From NCBI GenBank assembly GCA_014728175.1, contig WJMA01000003.1, forward strand, positions 130,191 through 172,507: a DNA stretch of 42,317 bases, read 5' to 3'. This document shows positions 1-8,325 of this stretch, one piece after another; within the stretch, counting starts at the first letter, position 1, and each line of letters starts with the position of its first letter. The notes under the pieces are model-generated. The model did no database searches. It was not told the origin of the DNA and worked only from the letters and a program-made list of their open reading frames with translations. A program made the translations under genes and the position numbers. The DNA comes from Candidatus Fermentibacterota bacterium. GTDB lineage: Bacteria; Fermentibacterota; Fermentibacteria; Fermentibacterales; JCC-6.

Positions 1-135
1 TCCTTAACGGTGACTACTATCTCGTCCCCTATGCCTGCGTAGCGCCTCCCCGATCCGCCCAGGACCTTGATGCACTGCACGCGCCTGGCGCCGGAATTGT
101 CGGCCACGTTGATCTTGGATTCCTTCTGAACCATG
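1..135 (-). CDS. rplN: 50S ribosomal protein L14, N-terminal part (cut by window edge)
   Basis: The first 45 codons of L14 are visible. L14 is a large-subunit protein at the subunit interface. The reading starts at ATG (133-135) and contains the L14 hallmark [10 protein letters not shown], then [12 protein letters not shown] and [10 protein letters not shown], matching the start of the family almost residue for residue. The rest lies beyond position 1. It follows rpsQ by 12 bases and is the last visible gene of the S10 operon, where L14 normally follows S17. Confidence 0.96.
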
Positions 136-147
136 TCGGGTCTCTTT

Positions 148-411
148 CTACCGGGCCTTCTCCACGATATCCAAGAGTCGCCAGCGCTTCTTCTTTGACC
201 GGGGCCTGGTCTCCTCCATATGGATCAGGTCTCCCACGCTGCACTCGTTGTTCTCATCGTGGACGTAGTACCTCCTGGTCGTGCGGTAGCGCTTCTTGTA
301 GACCGGGTGGGCCCTGAGGATGGTCACCTCGACCACCGCCGTCTTTTCCATGGCTACGGATACGACCTTTCCCTTTAAAATCTGCCTGCTGCCGGCATGG
401 GTCTCGGTCAT
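148..411 (-). CDS. rpsQ: 30S ribosomal protein S17
   Basis: S17 is a primary 16S rRNA-binding protein of the small subunit with an OB fold. The 87-residue product has the family core: [15 protein letters not shown] near the N-terminus, then [19 protein letters not shown] and the GD(L)[15 protein letters not shown] segment. Length is normal. Its ATG shares four bases with the rpmC stop (ATGA), so translation is probably coupled. A short Ser/Arg-containing N-terminal stretch before ILKGKVV is ordinary for the family. Confidence 0.97.
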   Translation of the reverse strand: MTETHAGSRQILKGKVVSVAMEKTAVVEVTILRAHPVYKKRYRTTRRYYVHDENNECSVGDLIHMEETRPRSKKKRWRLLDIVEKAR

Positions 412-641
412 TCACTACTCCCTTCGGGCTTCTCCGGAGTCGGCGGGGAGGAGGACGATTCCTTCTCCCTGAGCACGGTCAGCGCCCTGGCCAGCTCCCT
501 TCTGGCGACCCTGAGCCGAAGAGGATTGTCCAGGTTCTGGGAAACCCTCCGGAAGCGGAGGTTGAATATCTCCTCCCGCAAATCACGGGTATGATCCCTG
601 AGCTCTTCGGCGGTCATGGCACGCAGCTCGTGGGCCTTCAC
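408..641 (-). CDS. rpmC: 50S ribosomal protein L29
   Basis: L29 is a small helical protein at the exit of the peptide tunnel. The N-terminal 60 residues are typical: [12 protein letters not shown], then [11 protein letters not shown] and the arginine-rich helix [18 protein letters not shown] Ser/Pro/Glu-rich tail of about 17 residues ([13 protein letters not shown]) extends beyond the usual family end. It starts at GTG (639-641), which overlaps the rplP TGA stop by four bases; the first in-frame ATG comes eight codons later and would remove the conserved start. Confidence 0.95.
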   Translation of the reverse strand: MKAHELRAMTAEELRDHTRDLREEIFNLRFRRVSQNLDNPLRLRVARRELARALTVLREKESSSSPPTPEKPEGSSE

Positions 642-1060
642 GTGCTCTCGCTCCTGTCCCGGGCAACGAAGCGGGTGGGAACGGGCAGCTTGTGGCCTGC
701 CAGGCGCAGAGCGTCTCGGGCCACGTCCCTATCCACCCCTTCCAACTCGAACATCACCCGCCCGGGCTTGACCACGGCCACCCAGTACTCGACGGGGCCC
801 TTGCCCTTACCCATCCGGGTCTCCGCGGGAGTGGACGTTATGGGCTTGTCCGGGTAGATGCGTATCCATACCTTCCCCCCCCGCTTGACGTACCTGGTTA
901 ACGCTATTCTCGCAGCCTCTATCTGGGCACTGGTGATCCGCCCGGGCTTCATCGCCTGCAGGCCGTACTCGCCAAAGGCAACGACGTTACCGCCCTTGGC
1001 CTTGCCCCTGGTGCGACCACGGTGCTGCTTGCGGTACTTGGTTCTGCTCGGCATCAACAT
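638..1060 (-). CDS. rplP: 50S ribosomal protein L16
   Basis: L16 helps form the aminoacyl-tRNA region near the peptidyl transferase centre. The 140-residue product begins [15 protein letters not shown], equivalent to the usual MLxPxRTKxRK start, so the first of two close ATGs (1058-1060) is preferred. The middle carries the motif [24 protein letters not shown] and the end matches the family ([15 protein letters not shown]). It lies 11 bases after rpsC and overlaps rpmC by four bases. Confidence 0.97.
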   Translation of the reverse strand: MLMPSRTKYRKQHRGRTRGKAKGGNVVAFGEYGLQAMKPGRITSAQIEAARIALTRYVKRGGKVWIRIYPDKPITSTPAETRMGKGKGPVEYWVAVVKPGRVMFELEGVDRDVARDALRLAGHKLPVPTRFVARDRSEST

Positions 1061-1071
1061 GGGATCACCCG

Positions 1072-1722
1072 CTATTCCGTGATCGGTTCCAGCTCTTCGG
1101 TAGCCTCGCCGTGCGAGACCCAGACCTTTACACCAATCGTTCCGTACGTGGTCCGCGCCACCCGGCGGGCGAAGTCTATCCTGTTCCTCAGGGTATGAAG
1201 GGGAACCTTTCCCTCGTGGTACTGGTTCACCCTGGACATCTCCGCGCCACCCAGCCTTCCGGCGCAGCAGACACGGATTCCCTCGGCACCCGCTCTCATG
1301 GCGTCACTGATGGCTCTCTTCATGGCCCTGCGAACAGAGACCCGCTTTATTATCTGGTGGGCAATGTTTTCGGCCACCAGTACGGCGTCGAGCTCCGGAC
1401 GACGGACCTCTTCTACCAACGTCCTCACACTCTTGCCGGTGAGGATCTTCAGCTCCTTGGTAAGCTTGTTTATGGTGCTGCCCCGGCTGCCTATGACCAG
1501 GCCTGCCCTGGCCGTGTAAATGGATATCTGCAGCTCCTGGGGCTTGCGCTCGATCGCTATCCTGGAGATCTGGGCGCCTTCCATCCTCTCGCGGATGTAC
1601 TTCCGAATCTTCATGTCCTCCTCGAGGTACTCCGCGAACTTCTTTCCTCTGGCAAACCAGATCGAGTCCCAGGTTCGACTTATGCCAAGCCTGAGCCCGA
1701 TGGGATTGGTCTTTTGACCCAT
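1072..1722 (-). CDS. rpsC: 30S ribosomal protein S3
   Basis: S3 sits at the mRNA entry channel of the small subunit. The product begins [13 protein letters not shown], the universal S3 start. This sets the start at 1720-1722, one base after the rplV stop, although the frame is open further upstream inside rplV. A KH domain with the [10 protein letters not shown] loop (VIGSRGS) spans about residues 60-95, followed by the C-terminal domain with [18 protein letters not shown]. The total of 216 residues is normal for bacteria. Confidence 0.97.
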   Translation of the reverse strand: MGQKTNPIGLRLGISRTWDSIWFARGKKFAEYLEEDMKIRKYIRERMEGAQISRIAIERKPQELQISIYTARAGLVIGSRGSTINKLTKELKILTGKSVRTLVEEVRRPELDAVLVAENIAHQIIKRVSVRRAMKRAISDAMRAGAEGIRVCCAGRLGGAEMSRVNQYHEGKVPLHTLRNRIDFARRVARTTYGTIGVKVWVSHGEATEELEPITE

Positions 1723-1723
1723 T

Positions 1724-2089
1724 CTACTCCTCTCGGTCCGACCCGACAGAATCCTGGGCAAGGGCAACCGTTATATGGCTGGTCCTATGGCGTATACGGG
1801 TCGCCCTACCTCTGGCCCTGGGCTTCCATCTCATCATCGTCGGCCCCTGATCTATGGTTATTCGGGAGATCCGGAGCTCGTCTACGTCCAATCTCGATCC
1901 CTCGGACTGCTCCACGGCGTTGGCCACCGCGGAGTCCAACGTCTTTTCCAGTATCCGGGAGGCCCTTCTGGGTACGGTGGTCAGAATCGATATGGCCTCG
2001 TTGACCGTCTTTCCCCTTATAAGGTCGGCCACCTGCCGGGCCTTTCTGGGGGATATCCTTACGAATCTGGTCCTGGCCAAAGCCTCCAT
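1724..2089 (-). CDS. rplV: 50S ribosomal protein L22
   Basis: L22 lines the nascent-peptide tunnel with a long beta-hairpin. The 121-residue product has RTRFVRISPRKARQVADLIRG, then the central helix with SAVANAVE, and a hairpin tip and end of the form RWKPRARGRATRIRHRTSHITV, which is diagnostic. The last residues after HITVAL (AQDSVGSDREE) are a short lineage-specific tail. It sits between rpsS and rpsC in canonical S10 order. Confidence 0.96.
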   Translation of the reverse strand: MEALARTRFVRISPRKARQVADLIRGKTVNEAISILTTVPRRASRILEKTLDSAVANAVEQSEGSRLDVDELRISRITIDQGPTMMRWKPRARGRATRIRHRTSHITVALAQDSVGSDREE

Positions 2090-2100
2090 GGCCTACCCGC

Positions 2101-2367
2101 CTAGATGCTTTGGATCCGGTGACCACGGAACGTTCTGGTGGGAGCGAACTCCCCCAGCTTGTGGCCTACCATGTTCTCGTCCACGTATACGGGAATGAAC
2201 TTGCGGCCGTTGTAAACGGCGAATGTATGCCCTACGAACTCGGGGGGAATGGTCGATCTGCGGGCCCAGGTCCGTATCACCTTCTTTTCTCCGGAGGCAT
2301 CCATCTGCTGGACCTTCTCCATGAGCTTCTCGTTTACGTAAGGGCCCTTCTTCAGAGAGCGCGTCAT
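2101..2367 (-). CDS. rpsS: 30S ribosomal protein S19
   Basis: S19 binds in the head of the small subunit near the A-site finger. The start is set at ATG 2365-2367 because the family begins [11 protein letters not shown]; a longer reading from 2511 runs back into rplB and is rejected. The motifs [22 protein letters not shown] and [16 protein letters not shown] are textbook. At 88 residues it is slightly shorter than the usual 91-93, missing only the lysine-rich end. Confidence 0.97.
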   Translation of the reverse strand: MTRSLKKGPYVNEKLMEKVQQMDASGEKKVIRTWARRSTIPPEFVGHTFAVYNGRKFIPVYVDENMVGHKLGEFAPTRTFRGHRIQSI

Positions 2368-2371
2368 CGAT

Positions 2372-3211
2372 CTAACCCTTCCTTTTGCCCGTAGGCCTTC
2401 GCTTGGTAATGAACCTGTCGGAATCCTTCCGCTTCCTGGTTCTGAGCCCCTTGGCCAGTTGGCCCCACGGCGAGCAGGGGTGCCTGCCGCCGCTGGACCG
2501 GCCCTCGCCACCGCCCATGGGGTGGTCGACGGGATTCTTCACCACTCCGCGCACCTTCGGTCTTCGACCCTTTTTCCTCTTGCGCCCGGCCGTTCCCGGG
2601 TTGACCATGTTGTGTTCGGCGTTTCCCACACTTCCCATGGTAGCCATGCACTTGCGGGGAACCATCCTCATCTCCCGGGAGGGCATCCTCAGGGTGGCGT
2701 ACTTGCCCTCGCGGGCCATCAGCTGAACCGCCGATCCCGCCGCATGGGCTATCTGGCCCCCCTTGCCCGGTCTCAACTCGACGTTGTGAACCATGGAGCC
2801 CAGAGGTATCCGGTCCAACGGCAGGTGGTTGCCAACTTCCGGTGGCGCTTCTATTCCGGACACTACCTCCTGTCCGACCCTTATTCCCTCCGGAGCGAGC
2901 ATGTAGCGCTTCTCGCCGTCTCCGTAGGCGAGAAGAGCTATCCTGGCCGACCGGTTCGGGTCGTACTCCACGGTCTTCACCGTGGCGGGAATACCGTGCT
3001 TGTCCCTCTTGAAGTCTATCTCCCGGTAGCGCCTCTTGTGGCCGCCACCCCGGTACCTGGTCGTGATTCGACCCTGGTTGTTGCGCCCGGCCCTCCTCTT
3101 GCTGGGGGCCATCAGCGGCTTCTCACCGTGGCCGCGGGTAATCTCGGCGTAATCGGGGGTGATCCTGAATCTGCTTCCCGGCGACACCGGTTTGGATCTC
3201 TTTACGCCCAT
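2372..3211 (-). CDS. rplB: 50S ribosomal protein L2
   Basis: L2 is a core 23S rRNA-binding protein needed for subunit joining and peptidyl transferase assembly. The 279-residue product contains [21 protein letters not shown], the OB-fold/SH3-like middle with [18 protein letters not shown], and the C-terminal loop [14 protein letters not shown]-like segment ([13 protein letters not shown]) followed by [10 protein letters not shown], where the histidine of the GGRHP motif is kept. Length is normal. It ends four bases before rpsS. Confidence 0.97.
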   Translation of the reverse strand: MGVKRSKPVSPGSRFRITPDYAEITRGHGEKPLMAPSKRRAGRNNQGRITTRYRGGGHKRRYREIDFKRDKHGIPATVKTVEYDPNRSARIALLAYGDGEKRYMLAPEGIRVGQEVVSGIEAPPEVGNHLPLDRIPLGSMVHNVELRPGKGGQIAHAAGSAVQLMAREGKYATLRMPSREMRMVPRKCMATMGSVGNAEHNMVNPGTAGRKRKKGRRPKVRGVVKNPVDHPMGGGEGRSSGGRHPCSPWGQLAKGLRTRKRKDSDRFITKRRPTGKRKG

Positions 3212-3215
3212 GCTT

Positions 3216-3503
3216 CTACACCCCCTCGAAGAAGTCCACTGAATCGCCTTCGGCCAGGGTAACCACAGCCTTCTTCCACGAGGACCTGCGTCCCACGTTC
3301 CGCCCCAGCCTCTTCATCTTTCCCTGCATTCTCATGGTTCTCACCTTGACCACGCTGACCCCGAAGATATCCTCCACGGCCCTCGCGATCTGATGCTTGT
3401 TGGCCCGGGGATGAACCCTGAAGCTGTACTGGTTGCTCATCTCCCTGGCAACGGTGGATTTCTCCGTGACCAACGGCTGGACTATTATCTTCCTGGCTTC
3501 CAT
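3216..3503 (-). CDS. rplW: 50S ribosomal protein L23
   Basis: L23 lies at the tunnel exit and docks trigger factor and SRP. Core motifs are visible: [12 protein letters not shown] at the start, [24 protein letters not shown] in the middle and the basic loop [28 protein letters not shown] start it at ATG 3501-3503, which shares one base with the rplD TGA and has GAGAGG about 9 bases upstream. A GTG three codons earlier (3510-3512) is the alternative. The predicted length is 95 residues. Confidence 0.96.
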   Translation of the reverse strand: MEARKIIVQPLVTEKSTVAREMSNQYSFRVHPRANKHQIARAVEDIFGVSVVKVRTMRMQGKMKRLGRNVGRRSSWKKAVVTLAEGDSVDFFEGV

Positions 3504-4135
3504 CACGGACACCTCTCGCTCAACTTCTCCACCGCGGGCTCGGATATCAGGACCATCTCGGCTTCCACCAGGAAGCTAACCGGGACGTCGACGGCTCTGT
3601 GGACCCGCAAATGGGGAATGTTGCGGGCCGCTCTCATAACCAGATCGTCGTCGTCGCCCAGCAGCAAAACCGTCCGCCTCCCGTGGCACTCGTGCGCCCT
3701 GAGCATATCGGCTATCTCCCTGGTCTTTCCCTCACTGGAGAGGTCCCGGATGATTCTCAGGTTGCCCTCACCCAGCCTCTCGCTGAGTATGCCGGCCAGA
3801 GCCTTTCTCCTCAGCTTTCGGTTTACCTTCAGCCTCCATCTCTTGGGGCTCGGGCCTCCGGTCACGCCCCCGCCCCTCCAAATCGGCGAGGCCACGCTTC
3901 CGGCCCGGGCTCGACCGGTGTGCTTCTGTCTCCAGGGCTTTCTTCCCGACGCCCATACCTCGCTTCTGCTCTTGGTGGAGGCGGTTCCTCTGCGGGCATT
4001 GATCTGCTCGGCATGGACCACTTCCCACAACACGTGCGTCTTGCCGGCGGTACCGAAGACGTCGTCGGAAAGCTTGGTTACCCCGACCTCGTTGCCGTCC
4101 ATGGTGTACACCCTGGCCTCGGCCACGGTACTCAC
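3503..4135 (-). CDS. rplD: 50S ribosomal protein L4
   Basis: L4 is a tunnel-lining protein and, in E. coli, the autogenous repressor of the S10 operon. The product has the tunnel-loop signature ARRGTASTKSRSEVWASGRKPWRQKHTGRARAGS split over residues about 40-75, then SPIWRGGGVTGGPSP and KRWRLKVNRKLRRKAL. I start it at GTG 4133-4135, which overlaps the rplC TGA (GTGA) and gives about 210 residues; the frame stays open upstream inside rplC, but that sequence has no L4 similarity. Whether this L4 regulates the operon cannot be seen. Confidence 0.96.
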   Translation of the reverse strand: MSTVAEARVYTMDGNEVGVTKLSDDVFGTAGKTHVLWEVVHAEQINARRGTASTKSRSEVWASGRKPWRQKHTGRARAGSVASPIWRGGGVTGGPSPKRWRLKVNRKLRRKALAGILSERLGEGNLRIIRDLSSEGKTREIADMLRAHECHGRRTVLLLGDDDDLVMRAARNIPHLRVHRAVDVPVSFLVEAEMVLISEPAVEKLSERCP

Positions 4136-4761
4136 GCCCTTCCCAGCCGGTTCTTGCGAACGAGTATGTACCCGTTCCTGGCGCCCGGTACCGATCCCTT
4201 GAGAACCAGAAGGTTCCTTTCGGTGTCGATCTCCATCACCTCCAGGTTCCTGATCGTAACTTTTCCGTTCCCGGTGTGTCCGGGCATTTTGCGGTTCTTC
4301 CATACCTTCGACGGCGTTGCGCACTGCCCTATGGCTCCGGTGCCGCGCTCCTGCTTGGTGCCGTGGGTGGCGTCGCCCCCGGACTGGCCGTGCCTCTTGA
4401 CGTTTCCCTGGAATCCCTTGCCCTTGCTGAAGCCGGTAACGTCCACCTTCTCGCCGGGCTTGAACATCGACACGTCCAACACATCTCCCTCGGATACCTC
4501 CTCCGAGGGCATGGAAACCTCCTTGAACCTGGAGACCGGTGGGGCTCCCGTCTTTTTCAGCCGGCCCAGGACCGGTTTGCTCAGCCTGCTTTCCCGCTTG
4601 CCGTGGTAGCCTATCTGCACGGCGCTGTAGCCATCGCGCTGCGGTGTTTTCACCTGCACCACGGGGCAGGGTTCGGCCTCCAACACGGTTACCGGAAATA
4701 CTTTGCCGTCCTCACCGAACAGACGGGTCATGCCCACCTTACGGGCCATTATCCCGCTCAT
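4132..4761 (-). CDS. rplC: 50S ribosomal protein L3
   Basis: L3 is an early-assembly protein that reaches the peptidyl transferase centre. The product starts at ATG 4759-4761, with GGAGAGG two bases upstream, and reads MSGIMARKVGMTRLFGEDGK. The central loop KGKGFQGNVKRHGQSGGDATHGTK and the RTGAIGQCATPSKVWKNRKMPGH-type segment (GAIGQCATPSKV, KMPGH) are diagnostic. The C-terminus has the family's VPGARNGYILVRK. About 209 residues is normal. An ATG ten codons earlier is possible but lacks a ribosome-binding site. Confidence 0.96.
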   Translation of the reverse strand: MSGIMARKVGMTRLFGEDGKVFPVTVLEAEPCPVVQVKTPQRDGYSAVQIGYHGKRESRLSKPVLGRLKKTGAPPVSRFKEVSMPSEEVSEGDVLDVSMFKPGEKVDVTGFSKGKGFQGNVKRHGQSGGDATHGTKQERGTGAIGQCATPSKVWKNRKMPGHTGNGKVTIRNLEVMEIDTERNLLVLKGSVPGARNGYILVRKNRLGRA

Positions 4762-4901
4762 AACCTCTCCCGTCGCTGAAGTCCCCATCAAAAGGCGGGG
4801 GGACGAGCGTTGTTGTTTCCCTCGTCCGCCGGGCGCCCGCCTGCGCCCGACAGTCCGATGGTCTCTTAGCCCGGCATGCCGGGCCAGTTAGAACTGGTTC
4901 G
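4762..4901 (-). promoter_or_regulatory. Structured rpsJ-rplC intergenic leader with three hairpins
   Basis: This 140-base gap is unusually long for an S10 operon in which most genes touch or overlap. It holds three inverted repeats: CCAGTT-AG-AACTGG at 4884-4897, a perfect 16-base palindrome GCCCGGCATGCCGGGC at 4869-4884, and GGACGAG/CTCGTCC at 4801-4807 and 4821-4827. None is followed by a U-run on the minus strand, so they do not look like simple intrinsic terminators. An r-protein-responsive leader or an RNA-processing site is plausible but unproven. Confidence 0.45.
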
Positions 4902-5207
4902 CTACTTTACCTCGACGTCGACTCCCGCCGGAACGTCGAGTTGCCTTAGAGCCTCCGTGGTCTGCTCGTTGGGCTCCCGTATCTCTATCAGGCGGGAGTG
5001 GACCCTGACTTCGAACTGCTCACGTGACTTCTTGTCCACGTGAGGGCCTCTCAGGACTGTTATCACCGACCGCCTCGTGGGAAGCGGTATGGGCCCCGCA
5101 ACGTGGGCGCCGGTCCGCATGACACCCCGAACGATGTCCGTAGCGGAGGCGTCCAGCAGCCTGTGATCGTAGGCCCTCAGCTTGATCCTGAGCCTCTCTT
5201 GGGTCAA
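4902..5207 (-). CDS. rpsJ: 30S ribosomal protein S10 (NusE)
   Basis: S10 is a small-subunit head protein that also acts as NusE in transcription antitermination. The 101-residue product contains [52 protein letters not shown] and the end [11 protein letters not shown], all diagnostic. The start codon is TTG (5205-5207) with GGGAG six bases upstream; no ATG or GTG gives the conserved N-terminus. It lies 31 bases after fusA, with no tuf gene between them, unlike many bacteria. Confidence 0.96.
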   Translation of the reverse strand: MTQERLRIKLRAYDHRLLDASATDIVRGVMRTGAHVAGPIPLPTRRSVITVLRGPHVDKKSREQFEVRVHSRLIEIREPNEQTTEALRQLDVPAGVDVEVK

Positions 5208-5238
5208 CTCACTCTCCCACCGATATACGCAGTCGACC

Positions 5239-7302
5239 CTAATAGTCGACTATGCCCATACTCTCCAAAAGGTTTTTCGCTACGTTTCCCGGAACCCTGT
5301 CGAAATCCAGGAACTGCATGTTGTAGCCTGCGTGACCCTGGGTCAGAGAACGCAGGGCGCTAGTATAACCAAAAAGCTCGGCGAGGGGAACCCTCGCCCT
5401 AACTGTCCTAGAGACACCTCGTTGCCCCATTGACTCCACTTTTCCGCGGCGGGCGTTCAGATCGCTTATCACGTCTCCCATGTACCTTTCGGGACACACC
5501 ACGTCCACAGTCATTATCGGTTCCCGCAGAACCGGTTCGGCGTTCCGCAGGGCCCGGCCCATGGCGGTGGCCGCCGCGGCGGAGTATCCGAACTCGGAGG
5601 AGTCGGTCTCGTGCACCCTGGCCTCCAGGAGCTCCACCAGGATCCCGTCCATTGGAAAACCGGCCACGGGTCCGGCACCGACGGAGCCCATGACGCCCTT
5701 CTCAACGGCCTCCTCGAAGCGCTGGGGAAGCAGGGTGGAATCCACTCGGCTGGTAAATTCTATTCCCGAGGGCCGGGGGGAAATGGCCAACCTGGCATGA
5801 CCGTAATGGCCCCTGCCCTTAATGGCCCGGGTGAACTCGCACTCGCCCACCCCCCGGGAAGAGACGCTCTCCCTGTAGGATACCTGCGGGTTCCCGGTCC
5901 TGGCCTCCAGTCCCTTCTCCCTCTTCATCCTGTCGGCCACGATCTCCAGATGAAGCTCGCCCATGCCCTTTAGAAGGGTCTGCCCGGTCTCGGGGTCGGT
6001 ATCCACGCGCAGAGTCGGGTCCTCCTTCTCCAGCTCGGCCAGCGCCTTTTCCAGATCCTTCTCGTCGCTGGTGCTGACCGGCTCTATGGCCATCTGCATC
6101 ACCGGTTCGGGGAACTCTATAACCTCCAGGATCATCGGGTGCTTCTCGTCGGTGAGGGTATCCCCGGTCATGGCCTCTCTCAATCCGGCCGCCGCGATGT
6201 CCCCCGCTTCTATGCAGTCCAAATGGTTCCGCTTGTCCGCATGCATCCTGACCAGGCGGGTCAACCTCTCCCGGCCGCCGTTGCGGTTGTTCAGTACCTT
6301 GTCACCGTCGCCCACTCTACCGGAGTAGACCCGTATGTGCGCCAGCCTTCCCAGATGGGGGTCGCTGCGCACCTTGAAAACCAGCGCGGTAAAGGGCTCG
6401 TCCGCCGACCTCTCTCGTCTGAGGGGCTCGCCCTCCCGGGTCTGACCGTCTACGGGGGGCAGTTCCTCCGGGGCCGGAAGCCATTCCACTATGGCGTCCA
6501 TCAGGTTCTGGATGCCCACGTTCTTCAGCGCCGACCCGCAGAGCACGGGAACGAAATCGCCGCCCAGGGTTCCCACCCGGATAAGACGACGTACTTCCTC
6601 CTCGTCCAGGTCATCGGCGAAGAACTTCTCCATGGCGGATTCCTCCAGCTCGGCAACCGACTCCCACACCAGTTCCCTGGCCTGGTCCACCTCGGCCCTC
6701 ATGTCCGGGGGAACCTTTCCGTACTCGAACGTCGCTCCCAGGGTACTTTCGTCGAAGTAGAGCGCGCGGTTCTCTATGATGTTGACCACACCCTCGAAGG
6801 AATCGCCGTCTCCTATGGGCAGCACGGTGGGCAGGGGTACGGCTCCCAGCACATCTTTCATCATCTGCAGCGTACGGGGGAAGTCCGCCCCCCGGCGGTC
6901 CATCTTGTTAATAAACGCCACCCGGGGAACGCCGTACCTGTCGGCCTGGTGCCATACGGTCTCCGACTGGGGCTCCACTCCTCCCACCGCGCAGAAGACC
7001 GCCACCATCCCATCCAGGACCCGTAGGCTTCTCTCCACCTCCACGGTGAAGTCCACGTGTCCCGGAGTATCGATGATGTTGATTTGGCAGTCCCGCCAGA
7101 AACAGGTGGTCGCGGCAGAGGTTATGGTAATGCCCCGCTCCTTCTCCTGGGGCATCCAATCCATGGCCGCCGTGCCGTGGTCCACGTCACCCATTCTATG
7201 GAGCCTGCCCGTATAGTACAGAATCCTCTCGGTGACGGTGGTCTTACCCGCGTCTATGTGCGCCGCTATTCCAATGTTGCGTATCGGATGGGGCTCGCCC
7301 AT
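5239..7302 (-). CDS. fusA: Translation elongation factor G
   Basis: EF-G is the GTPase that drives ribosomal translocation and, with RRF, ribosome recycling. The 687-residue product has all G motifs: AHIDAGKT (residues 14-21), the switch I RGITI region, DTPGHVDF and NKMDRRGAD. It continues through domain II, the domain III-V blocks, the domain IV loop region ([14 protein letters not shown]) and the end [12 protein letters not shown]. Length is normal. The ATG (7300-7302) is preceded by GGAGGAT, and that Shine-Dalgarno sequence lies inside a long inverted repeat (see 7311-7356). Confidence 0.97.
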   Translation of the reverse strand: MGEPHPIRNIGIAAHIDAGKTTVTERILYYTGRLHRMGDVDHGTAAMDWMPQEKERGITITSAATTCFWRDCQINIIDTPGHVDFTVEVERSLRVLDGMVAVFCAVGGVEPQSETVWHQADRYGVPRVAFINKMDRRGADFPRTLQMMKDVLGAVPLPTVLPIGDGDSFEGVVNIIENRALYFDESTLGATFEYGKVPPDMRAEVDQARELVWESVAELEESAMEKFFADDLDEEEVRRLIRVGTLGGDFVPVLCGSALKNVGIQNLMDAIVEWLPAPEELPPVDGQTREGEPLRRERSADEPFTALVFKVRSDPHLGRLAHIRVYSGRVGDGDKVLNNRNGGRERLTRLVRMHADKRNHLDCIEAGDIAAAGLREAMTGDTLTDEKHPMILEVIEFPEPVMQMAIEPVSTSDEKDLEKALAELEKEDPTLRVDTDPETGQTLLKGMGELHLEIVADRMKREKGLEARTGNPQVSYRESVSSRGVGECEFTRAIKGRGHYGHARLAISPRPSGIEFTSRVDSTLLPQRFEEAVEKGVMGSVGAGPVAGFPMDGILVELLEARVHETDSSEFGYSAAAATAMGRALRNAEPVLREPIMTVDVVCPERYMGDVISDLNARRGKVESMGQRGVSRTVRARVPLAELFGYTSALRSLTQGHAGYNMQFLDFDRVPGNVAKNLLESMGIVDY

Positions 7303-7310
7303 TCGGGGTT

Positions 7311-7356
7311 ATCCTCCGGCCCGGCCGGTTCGGCCCATGCCTTGACTCCGGAGGAT
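7311..7356 (-). promoter_or_regulatory. Inverted repeat that would sequester the fusA ribosome-binding site
   Basis: In the minus-strand transcript, AUCCUCCGG (7356-7348) is perfectly complementary to CCGGAGGAU (7319-7311). The second arm contains the GGAGG Shine-Dalgarno sequence of fusA, eight bases before its ATG. The 28-base loop is itself GC-rich and holds a smaller GGCC-rich fold. The element lies between the rpsG stop and fusA, so pairing would couple or restrict fusA translation. In E. coli the S7 operator of the str operon lies between rpsL and rpsG, so this is a different position. Confidence 0.5.
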
Positions 7357-7377
7357 CGAGCCTTTGGGGGTGGGGCT

Positions 7378-7851
7378 CTACCAGCGGTAGTGGGCAAAGG
7401 CCTTGTTGGCCTCGGCCATCTTGTGCGTATCTTCCTTCTTCTTCACACTTCCTGTTGCTTCACCTTGCGCTGCGTCCAGCAGCTCTGCGGCCAATTTCTC
7501 GGCGGTGGATTTGCCTCGCCTGGCCTTCGCATAATCGACGATCCACCTTATGGCTATCGAATCACGCTCCCCCGATCTGACCTCGACCGGGACCTGGTAG
7601 GTGGATCCACCCACTCGCCGGGACTTCACCTTGAGAACGGGACGAACGTTCTTCATCGCCCGGTTGAAGACGGACACCGGGTCCTTACCGGTCTTCTCGG
7701 CAATGATGTCGAACGCGCCGTACACGACGTTTTCCGCCGTGCTCCTTCGCCCGTCGCTCATGATTTTCGATATAAGCCTGGAAACCATAAGGTTGCCAAA
7801 CTTTCTATCTGGAATCGTCTTTCTTCTCTTAGGCCTGGAACGTCTTGCCAT
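7378..7851 (-). CDS. rpsG: 30S ribosomal protein S7
   Basis: S7 nucleates assembly of the 30S head and binds tRNA at the E site. The 157-residue product carries MARRSRPKRR, PDRKFGNLMVSRLISKIMSDGRRSTAE-type helices, the VRPVLKVKSRRVGGSTYQVPVEV hairpin and the C-terminal helix ending KMAEANKAFAHYRW. All are canonical and length is normal. The ATG is preceded by a strong GGAGGAGGA. It follows rpsL by 42 bases and precedes fusA by 75 bases. Confidence 0.97.
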   Translation of the reverse strand: MARRSRPKRRKTIPDRKFGNLMVSRLISKIMSDGRRSTAENVVYGAFDIIAEKTGKDPVSVFNRAMKNVRPVLKVKSRRVGGSTYQVPVEVRSGERDSIAIRWIVDYAKARRGKSTAEKLAAELLDAAQGEATGSVKKKEDTHKMAEANKAFAHYRW

Positions 7852-7893
7852 TCCTCCTCCAGCCTGTCGGGAGCCGGCTTACGAGCCTCGAAA

Positions 7894-8265
7894 TCAGCCC
7901 GGCCTCTTGGTTCCGTACTTCGATCTTCCCTGACGCCTTCCCTCGACGCCCGAGGTATCCTCCACTCCCCTGATGATATGGTACCGAACCCCGGGAAGGT
8001 CCTTTACCCTGCCTCCCCTTACCAGCACCACCGAGTGCTCGTTGAGGTTGTGGCCCTCGCCGGGAATGTAGGCGGTGACCTCGAAACCGTTACGCAGCCT
8101 CACCCTGGCCACTTTCCGAAGGGCGGAGTTGGGCTTCTTGGGCGTGGAAGTGTACACCCTGGTGCAGATGCCCTTCTTCTGCGGGGACCCCTGCAGCGCC
8201 GGTGCCTTCCTCTTCTTGTCCTGCCTCTTCCTGCCGTGGCGGATGAGCTGGTTTATGGTCGGCAA
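7894..8265 (-). CDS. rpsL: 30S ribosomal protein S12
   Basis: S12 monitors decoding at the A site. The 123-residue product reads [13 protein letters not shown], then [22 protein letters not shown] and the [29 protein letters not shown] loop. The lysines of the [11 protein letters not shown] and GGRVKDLPG segments that are associated with streptomycin sensitivity are present. The start codon is TTG (8263-8265) with AAGGGAG upstream; the match to the universal MPTINQL start leaves little doubt. It lies 60 bases after rpoC with a hairpin in between. Confidence 0.97.
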   Translation of the reverse strand: MPTINQLIRHGRKRQDKKRKAPALQGSPQKKGICTRVYTSTPKKPNSALRKVARVRLRNGFEVTAYIPGEGHNLNEHSVVLVRGGRVKDLPGVRYHIIRGVEDTSGVEGRRQGRSKYGTKRPG

Positions 8266-8295
8266 ACTCGCTCCCTTCTCAATTCCCTCGAACCA

Positions 8296-8316
8296 CCTTC
8301 CGATCCTCCCGGAAGG
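8296..8316 (-). promoter_or_regulatory. rpoC-rpsL intergenic hairpin with an SD-like loop
   Basis: A perfect 7-bp stem, CCUUCCG/CGGAAGG in the minus-strand RNA, closes a 7-base loop GGAGGAU. No U-run follows, so it is unlikely to be an efficient intrinsic terminator. The loop resembles a Shine-Dalgarno sequence but is about 37 bases from the rpsL start. It marks the junction between the rif and str gene blocks and could be a processing, pausing or r-protein-binding element. Confidence 0.4.
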
Positions 8317-8325
8317 GCTGTTACC

